Assembly (NCBI RefSeq): GCF_004138295.1
Contig: NZ_SCFM01000043.1
Coordinates: 1-55,725 of the forward strand
DNA length: 55,725 nucleotides
Source: Ectobacillus funiculus
Lineage (GTDB): Bacteria; Bacillota; Bacilli; Bacillales; Bacillaceae_G
Reading direction: 5' to 3'
Below, piece after piece: positions 50,851-55,725 of the stretch. Position 1 is the stretch's first letter. Every line of letters begins with the position of its first letter. The notes under the pieces are model-generated. The model saw only the letters and a list, made by a program, of their open reading frames with translations, was not told the origin of the DNA and made no database searches. A program made the translations under genes and the position numbers.

Positions 50851-52215
50851 CTAATGAGACTTAAGTTTTGATGGGTGGAATGATGTTCTAAATTTAAAGA
50901 ATAGAAATATAGCTCGAATTAACACATCTATGGCAATAGACAACCAAATACCAGCTATCCCCATTCCTAATTGAATTCCCAATACATATACACCTATCAC
51001 ACGAATGACCCACATCCCAATAGCGGTACTGTACATTGGGCTTTTCGTGTCTCCTGCTCCTTGTAGAGCTCCTGCTAATACTAAGCTAGCTGCTAATGCT
51101 GGTTGGGCAAACGCATCAATTCGTAACGCTGTCACTACCATATCAATCGCATGTTTGTCGGTGGTAAACCACGAAGCAAACCAAGGAGAAAGGAAGAACA
51201 ATAGAATCCCAACGAAAGACATAAAACCAACAGCAATACCAGTTGTCAGCATTCCATATTCATACGCTTCTTTTTTACGCCGAGCTCCAATCTGTTGACC
51301 TACCAATGTTGTGGCTGCAATGGCTAATCCATAACCTGGCATATAAGAAAATGTTTCGATGTTTCCAGCAATGGTGTGAGCCGCATAGGTTTCTGTTCCG
51401 ATTCTAACGATTAATCCAAAGTATAAGACCTGCCCTAGACGCATGATCAATCTTTCGATAGCTGCGGGTATAGAGAGTTGTAAGATAGGCTTGATGAATG
51501 GGGTGGTACGTGAGAACCCATCTTTCCACAGAGAAAATGCCACTTTTGATTTTTGAATGTAATAATACAGAGCCAATGTCCCTAGGATACGTACGATGAC
51601 AGTAGCCCATGCTGCCCCTGCTATTCCCAATCCGTTCCATCCAAGTAAACCAAAAATCAAAACATAATCGAGACCGATATGAATGATATTAATCCACCAA
51701 CTCACTTTCATTGGTGTTTTTGTATCACCAGCGGCACGGAGGATACTACCAAAAATAAACATGAGGGAAATAAATACAGATGGGACAGCAACAATGCGGA
51801 AATATAATGCTCCATCTGCTACAACCTTTGATTCTGCTCCCATTACGCGAAGAAGAGGCTCTGCGAAGAAAAATGAAATCACACCAAAGAGCAATCCAAG
51901 TGCGGCAGATATAATTGTCGATTGTTTCGCAACACCTTTGGCCAACACTACATTTCCAGCACCAATATGACGTGCAATCAACGAAGATGCTCCTACTCCA
52001 ATTGCCATAAAAATGGCGATATAAACAGCTAGTACAGTATTGGCAACCCCAACAGCTGTAACTTCTGCTAATCCTAATTTGGATACAAAAAGCGTGTCTA
52101 CAAATCCAACCACGGTTTGGAGAGTATTTTCAATCATAGCTGGTACAGCCAATGCTAAAATCAGGAAAATTTTTTGCTTCCTTGTGAGCTCCTGATTTAT
52201 TCCTTCGGTAACCAT
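50851..52215 (-). CDS. MATE-family multidrug efflux transporter
   Basis: 454 residues, 12 helices in two related halves (KIFLILALAVPAMIENTLQT and KPILQLSIPAAIERLIMRLG both open a bundle). MATE markers are FVDTLFVSKLGLAEVTAVGV, RAAGDTKTPMKVSWWINIIH and LQGAGDTKSPMYSTAIGMWV. It exports cationic or amphiphilic compounds using Na+ or H+. It lies 12 bases behind a CsoR-type regulator gene and is presumably controlled by it, an unusual pairing. Confidence 0.93.
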   Translation of the reverse strand: MVTEGINQELTRKQKIFLILALAVPAMIENTLQTVVGFVDTLFVSKLGLAEVTAVGVANTVLAVYIAIFMAIGVGASSLIARHIGAGNVVLAKGVAKQSTIISAALGLLFGVISFFFAEPLLRVMGAESKVVADGALYFRIVAVPSVFISLMFIFGSILRAAGDTKTPMKVSWWINIIHIGLDYVLIFGLLGWNGLGIAGAAWATVIVRILGTLALYYYIQKSKVAFSLWKDGFSRTTPFIKPILQLSIPAAIERLIMRLGQVLYFGLIVRIGTETYAAHTIAGNIETFSYMPGYGLAIAATTLVGQQIGARRKKEAYEYGMLTTGIAVGFMSFVGILLFFLSPWFASWFTTDKHAIDMVVTALRIDAFAQPALAASLVLAGALQGAGDTKSPMYSTAIGMWVIRVIGVYVLGIQLGMGIAGIWLSIAIDVLIRAIFLFFKFRTSFHPSKLKSH

Positions 52216-52227
52216 TGAGGGTTTCTC

Positions 52228-52527
52228 CTATCTAATAAAATTTTCTAATGCCTTCTTTAAATCTTGCAATACCTTCTCTTCATTGCCTTGATGAACTGCG
52301 TCTACCAGACAAGTCTCCATATGATCAGCAAAAACAACCTTAGCAGTGCTGTCAATTGCCTTTCGCACAGCTGCCAATTGCAGCAAAATATCAGAACACT
52401 CTCTGCCCTCGGTCGCCATATTTTTAATAGCACGCACGTGCCCCTCAATCCTTGCTAAACGGTTAATGACTTGTTTGCGATGTTTATGTTCATGATTATG
52501 ATGATGGTTATGTTCACTCATTCTCAT
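52228..52527 (-). CDS. CsoR-family metal-sensing repressor
   Basis: 99 residues, all-helical CsoR/RcnR fold. The Cu(I)-type ligand set is present: C44 in RECSDILL, H69 and C73 in DHMETC, spaced as in CsoR. The N-terminus is His-rich (EHNHHHNHEHKHRK), as in nickel/cobalt sensors, so the metal is uncertain. It binds G/C-tract operators and releases them on metal binding. A matching palindrome lies 18 bases upstream. It heads an operon with a MATE exporter rather than a copper ATPase. Confidence 0.9.
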   Translation of the reverse strand: MRMSEHNHHHNHEHKHRKQVINRLARIEGHVRAIKNMATEGRECSDILLQLAAVRKAIDSTAKVVFADHMETCLVDAVHQGNEEKVLQDLKKALENFIR

Positions 52528-52544
52528 CCCTCCTTAAGAACATA

Positions 52545-52565
52545 ATATCCCCCCTAGGGGGATAT
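52545..52565. promoter_or_regulatory. Candidate CsoR operator
   Basis: ATATCCCCC and GGGGGATAT flank a short CTA centre, the G/C-tract palindrome type used by CsoR/RcnR repressors. It lies directly upstream of the regulator gene. Confidence 0.8.
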
Positions 52566-52623
52566 GTCATAATAAAATTTTTTATAAAACTACAATTCCA
52601 CGTGTATACCATATTCATGTCGA

Positions 52624-52652
52624 GTTAACATAATTTCTCATTATCAGGAGTC
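52624..52652 (-). other. Dif-like site, 7-bp centre
   Basis: Arms AGTTAACATAA and TTATCAGGAGT around TTTCTCA. Left shoulder GTATACCATATTCATG, right shoulder CAATGTACCTAAGATTCTAT. Confidence 0.82.
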
Positions 52653-52769
52653 AATGTACCTAAGATTCTATAAATTGATCTGATCATTTTATTTTCGTGT
52701 GACGAAATTCATTATTTCATTTCCCTCTTTTTTATGGTATTTATATTATAAAAGACAATAAAATACATA

Positions 52770-52945
52770 GGTTATTAGGTGCCTTTTTGTAAGCAAAAAG
52801 GGTAACAGGGAATGAGGTGAAATTCCTCAGCGGTCCCGCCACTGTAATCAGGGAGCAACTTTCTACAGTATCCACTCAAAGTCTTGGGGAAGGAAGAAAG
52901 AAGCATGGATCTGAAAGCCAGGAGACCTACCTAGTAATCAGATAG
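52770..52945 (+). promoter_or_regulatory. Cobalamin riboswitch
   Basis: Conserved elements appear in order: GGTGCC opening stem, AACAGGGAA, the GCGGTCCCGCCACTGTAA core, then GAAAGCCAGGAGACC (B12 box) at 52912-52927. It precedes the NicO-type transporter by about 300 bases, so transport should be repressed when adenosylcobalamin is plentiful. Confidence 0.93.
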
Positions 52946-53251
52946 TAGCTGACCTTCGCGGAAAGGGGCTAGTGTAAAATGTATTCAACATGAACGGTTA
53001 TTATTTAAGGGTATCGCTGTTAAAATACGAAAAACGTACTTTAGAATAGAAATAATAGTATTTATAAAAAAATCCATTTCTGTACGTGTTTTTCGAAATA
53101 TCGATACTGCTTCTAATATACCTATCTTTAAATTTCCTTATGTTTTTCTTGAGGATATAAAGATACATGTTGTATCCTCATGTCACTGCCCTCCCCTCCC
53201 CAAGTCTGGCTAGGGTTTTTTGTTGTGTTTTTAAGAAGAGGAGGAGAGAAA
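52946..53251 (+). other. Expression platform / leader downstream of the riboswitch
   Basis: GAGGATA (53153) can pair with TATCCTC (53173). A weaker CCCT..AGGG hairpin ending in TTTTTT lies at 53197-53221 just before the gene. These may be the antiterminator and terminator, but the pairing was not computed. Confidence 0.45.
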
Positions 53252-53971
53252 ATGACAAATCAATTTGTACTAGTTTTTATGTCTTCGTTACTTTTAGGAT
53301 TTAGACATGGAATTGATTGGGATCATATTGCAGCTATCACAGATCTTGTTGGTGTAGAGACAAAAGCAAAAAAGGGAATGTTCTTAGCTACAATGTATTC
53401 TTTGGGCCATGGTTTGGTTATTCTTGTTCTTGGTGTAATAGCAATTGGACTTGGTAAAGAAGTTCCTAGTTGGCTTGATGCAACAATGGAAATATTAGTG
53501 GCTTTTACACTAATCATATTGAGTATTTGGATGGTTATTACATTAATTCGTCAATGGAATGGTTTTGAACTTAAGAGCAAATGGAGTGTTGCTCTAGATG
53601 GACTTCGACAATTAAAGTATGTAATTGCTGCTAAAATATTTAAAAAGGAAATTGAACAAATTTCTTCGACAAAAAAAACTGTTGGATATGCAGGAGCTTT
53701 TTTAGTTGGTATTATTCATGGGTTTGGTGCAGAAACACCAACGCAAATTTTATTGCTTAGTACAGCTGCTGGAATGGGTACGATGATTTTAGGAGGTTCC
53801 GTAGTACTCTCTTTTGTAATTGGTTTAATTCTCTCTACTTCGCTTATTGCGTTACTGGCAGTAATTGGTTATATGAAAGCACGTTTACGTCTCTCAATAT
53901 ATCGAATTATCGGCTGTCTTACTGCTGCATATAGTTTCACATTAGGAGTTATAATACTTTTGAAAATTTAA
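53252..53971 (+). CDS. Nickel/cobalt transporter of the NicO/HupE-like type
   Basis: About 239 residues from ATG 53252 with AGAGGAGGAGAG upstream; an open frame reaches back to 53180 within the leader. About six helices. SSLLLGFRHGIDWDHIAAITD carries the HxxxxDH metal motif of NiCoT/NicO permeases. LGHGLVILVLGVIAIGLG and GIIHGFGAETPTQILLLSTA are the further conserved segments. Control by a B12 riboswitch points to cobalt uptake for cobalamin synthesis. It is a single-gene unit between dif-like sites at 52624 and 54098. Confidence 0.9.
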   Translation: MTNQFVLVFMSSLLLGFRHGIDWDHIAAITDLVGVETKAKKGMFLATMYSLGHGLVILVLGVIAIGLGKEVPSWLDATMEILVAFTLIILSIWMVITLIRQWNGFELKSKWSVALDGLRQLKYVIAAKIFKKEIEQISSTKKTVGYAGAFLVGIIHGFGAETPTQILLLSTAAGMGTMILGGSVVLSFVIGLILSTSLIALLAVIGYMKARLRLSIYRIIGCLTAAYSFTLGVIILLKI

Positions 53972-53989
53972 TCATACTCTTTAATTTAG

Positions 53990-54028
53990 AAAAGCCGTTT
54001 AACAAGATGAACGGCTTTTCATTTTTTA
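53990..54028 (+). terminator. Terminator of the NicO gene
   Basis: AAAAGCCGTT and AACGGCTTTT with a following T-rich tract (CATTTTTT). Confidence 0.85.
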
Positions 54029-54097
54029 ATGAAATTAAAGTTGAGACGAGTTGGATAATGTTTTAAATCTAAATAAATGTATCCCGTATTCATATTC

Positions 54098-54125
54098 AAT
54101 TGACATAATCCCCGTTCTCGGAAGT
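54098..54125 (-). other. Dif-like site, 6-bp centre
   Basis: Arms AATTGACATAA and TTCTCGGAAGT around TCCCCG. Left shoulder GTATCCCGTATTCATATTC; right shoulder TTAAAAGTTTTGAGTTTC is shared with the site at 14913. Confidence 0.88.
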
Positions 54126-54230
54126 TAAAAGTTTTGAGTTTCTTGCTCAATTAAGGCACCCGTTAGCCGAATAAGAAAAAGAGTCGCACAGCTACCCCAT
54201 TGTTTAATTAAACTCTCCATTAGTTAAAGA

Positions 54231-54875
54231 TTAACTTCTCTTCTCAAAAGCTAACCAAGTTCCTAAACCAATTAAAGTAAATCCACTAACCTTTTTCTGC
54301 CATTGCATTACAGTTTTATTTTTCGCTAAAACATTTCTAATCGAACTCGCAATAATTGAATAGCAAACATCAATTATTAAACCAAGCAATCCAAAAACAA
54401 CTCCTAGAAATATGAATTGGAAAAAAGTGTTCCCTTTGTCGGGATTAATAAATTGTGGGAGAAAAGTAAGGAAAAATAAAGCAACTTTCGGATTAAAAAT
54501 ATCAGTTATAGCTCCTTGCCAAAAAGCTTTCCACATACCACCATGATTTTCTTGAATATTAATGTTTATTCCCTCTTTATCTCGAATAGTTTGTATTCCT
54601 AAATAAATTAGATACGCAGCACCAATATACTTAACGATTTGAAAAGCAAGTGCAGAAGTCATCAAGATAGCTGAAAGTCCGAATGCTGCAAGAAGAATGT
54701 GGAACATAATCCCTAATTGCATCCCAAATGCTGTGGCAATTCCAACCTTTTTACCTCCAGCAACGCTACGGCTCACTATAAATGCTACATCTGGCCCTGG
54801 AATAATTGATATTACCAATGTAGCAAATAAAAAAGCTGTAAAAGTAGTAAAATCTAAATTAATAAAACCAAACAT
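54231..54875 (-). CDS. LysE-family amino-acid exporter
   Basis: 214 residues, five to six helices. FATLVISIIPGPDVAFIVSR with the GPD motif, VGIATAFGMQLGIMFHILLA and KYIGAAYLIYLGIQTIRDKE are RhtB/LysE signatures. The C-terminal half has WQGAITDIFNPKVALFFLTF. It exports amino acids or derivatives; the substrate is unknown. AGGTG lies before the ATG. It lies between the dif-like site at 54098 and the insertion sequence at 54946. Confidence 0.92.
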   Translation of the reverse strand: MFGFINLDFTTFTAFLFATLVISIIPGPDVAFIVSRSVAGGKKVGIATAFGMQLGIMFHILLAAFGLSAILMTSALAFQIVKYIGAAYLIYLGIQTIRDKEGININIQENHGGMWKAFWQGAITDIFNPKVALFFLTFLPQFINPDKGNTFFQFIFLGVVFGLLGLIIDVCYSIIASSIRNVLAKNKTVMQWQKKVSGFTLIGLGTWLAFEKRS

Positions 54876-54945
54876 AAATACACCTCCGAAGTAAATAGGT
54901 ATTATGACTATAAACTCATTAAGGAATATTCACAATATTTATTAT

Positions 54946-55725
54946 GGTTCTGGTACAAAAACTTCAAGATAATGCAATTAATCTCTAAATCTTGGACATA
55001 CTGATACTACTACTCTAAAAAAGGAGCATGATCAGTATGGAAAACCAAAATTCATTCAAATGGAAACATTATCAGCCTGACATTATTTTGCTAACTGTAA
55101 GATGGTACCTACGGTACAATCTCAGTTTTCGTGATTTGGTAGAAATGATGGAGGAACGAGGTTTATCCATTGCTCACACAACCATCATGCGTTGGGTCCA
55201 TCAATATGGTCCTGAACTAGACAAGAGAGTTCGCTGTCATCTTAAGAAAACAAATGATTCTTGGCGAGTAGATGAGACGTATATCAAGGTAAAAGGTCAA
55301 TGGATGTATTTATATCGCGCAGTTGATTCCGAAGGAAGTACGATTGATTTTTACCTAAGCAAAACAAGAGATCATAAGGCTGCAAAGCGCTTCTTCAAGA
55401 AAGCTTTGCGGTCTTTTCATGTTTCTAAGCCACGTGTCATAACAGTGGATAAAAATCCGGCTTATCCTATAGCAATTGAAGAATTGAGAAAAGAAAAAAA
55501 CATGCCATCAGGCATGCAACTCAGACAAAAGAAATATTTAAACAATATCGTGGAACAGGATCATCGCTTTATAAAGAAGCGAGTTCGCTCTATGTTAGGA
55601 TTGAAATCATTTCGTACAGCCAATTACATACTGAGTGGCATAGAAGCGATGCATATGATTAAAAAGAAGCAGGTTCATCAAGGAGTGAAATCTGTCCAAA
55701 ATCGAAAAGAATTCATTGATAAGCT
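54946..55725 (+). mobile_element. IS6-family (IS240-like) insertion sequence, right end outside
   Basis: The left end GGTTCTGGTACAAAAACTTC has the IS240-type terminal repeat form. A single transposase gene follows and reaches the window edge, so only a few bases of it and the right repeat should be missing. Confidence 0.85.
55037..55725 (+). CDS. IS6/IS240-type DDE transposase (3' end outside the window)
   Basis: At least 229 residues from ATG 55037 (AAGGAG 10 bases upstream) of an expected roughly 235. FRDLVEMMEERGLSIAHTTI is the N-terminal HTH; the DDE residues are in RVDETYIKVKGQW, ITVDKNPAY and NNIVEQDHRFIKKRVRSMLG. The family moves by replicative cointegrate formation and is common in the cereus group and relatives. 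No frameshift is visible in the part present. Confidence 0.93.
   Translation, partial: MENQNSFKWKHYQPDIILLTVRWYLRYNLSFRDLVEMMEERGLSIAHTTIMRWVHQYGPELDKRVRCHLKKTNDSWRVDETYIKVKGQWMYLYRAVDSEGSTIDFYLSKTRDHKAAKRFFKKALRSFHVSKPRVITVDKNPAYPIAIEELRKEKNMPSGMQLRQKKYLNNIVEQDHRFIKKRVRSMLGLKSFRTANYILSGIEAMHMIKKKQVHQGVKSVQNRKEFIDK

Noticed and set aside
12767-54125. Integron attC array or CRISPR as explanation of the dispersed repeats
   Set aside because: There is no integrase, no GTTRRRY/RYYYAAC ends, no regular short spacers and no cas genes. The 11-6/7-11 arm design fits Xer sites better.

Overview
The window looks like an accessory-rich stretch of a low-GC, spore-forming Bacillaceae genome (Bacillus sensu lato: cereus group, Priestia or Peribacillus type). 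The evidence is a gerKA-gerKC-gerKB germinant-receptor operon, a CYP106-type P450, a Fur box with 7-1-7 symmetry, strong AGGAGG ribosome-binding sites, IS231-like and IS240-like elements, and dif-like sequences of the Bacillus type. The species cannot be fixed from the sequence alone.

Layout. 1-600: 5' end of an iscB RNA-guided nuclease gene (minus strand, cut by the window edge) with its upstream HEARO/omega RNA. 0.99-6.4 kb: LysR and AraC regulators, then a Fur-boxed siderophore uptake operon (two FecCD permeases and a binding lipoprotein, no ATPase). 6.4-12.4 kb: structured tandem repeats, a TetR/CYP106 divergent pair, decayed melibiose-type genes and a StyA-like flavin monooxygenase. 12.5-16 kb: small ORFs, two broken antiporter/permease genes, a NUDIX hydrolase and paired CBO0543-like membrane proteins. 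16.5-21.9 kb: HAD phosphatase, truncated sigma factor, DUF3231 protein, MmcQ/YjbR protein, MFS transporter, PssA. 22-29.8 kb: a cell-envelope block (two-component system, DedA-PAP2 fusion, BcrC-like phosphatase, SwrC-like RND pump). 30-34.6 kb: orphan dltC with a pseudoknotted leader, a five-gene MarR/DoxX/pirin/FMN-reductase operon, a pair of IS231-derived miniature elements, and a DinB-like protein. 36-40 kb: gerK operon. 40.4-54.9 kb: a run of one-to-three-gene units (uridine kinase, lipoproteins, GMC oxidoreductase, chrA-chrB, DUF1259, csoR-MATE, B12-riboswitch/NicO transporter, LysE). The right edge carries an IS6/IS240 transposase.

The main discovery candidate is a family of about 20 copies of a 28-29 bp sequence. 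Each copy has two 11-bp arms around a 6- or 7-bp centre. On the minus strand they read ACTTCC.....-centre-TTATGTNAACT, the architecture of the Bacillus chromosomal dif site used by the XerC/XerD-type recombinases. All copies point the same way. They lie between transcription units, mostly just beyond the terminator-side end of minus-strand genes, and divide the 41.5-54 kb and 12.7-19 kb segments into gene cassettes. Five times a close pair of sites brackets only a shared block plus an intrinsic terminator. One site is split inside its XerD-like arm by a 791-bp group II intron without an ORF. This looks like a Xer-site gene-cassette array, comparable in idea to Acinetobacter pdif modules. No recombinase gene is visible here, and the centres differ between sites, so current mobility is an inference.

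Other notable items are the iscB/omega RNA locus, two copies of a pseudoknotted RNA with compensatory changes (one before dltC, one before an empty remnant), a DedA-PAP2 fusion whose PAP2 catalytic residues are gone, a chrB gene split into two overlapping ORFs, and a 45-bp duplication at the start of a histidine kinase gene.
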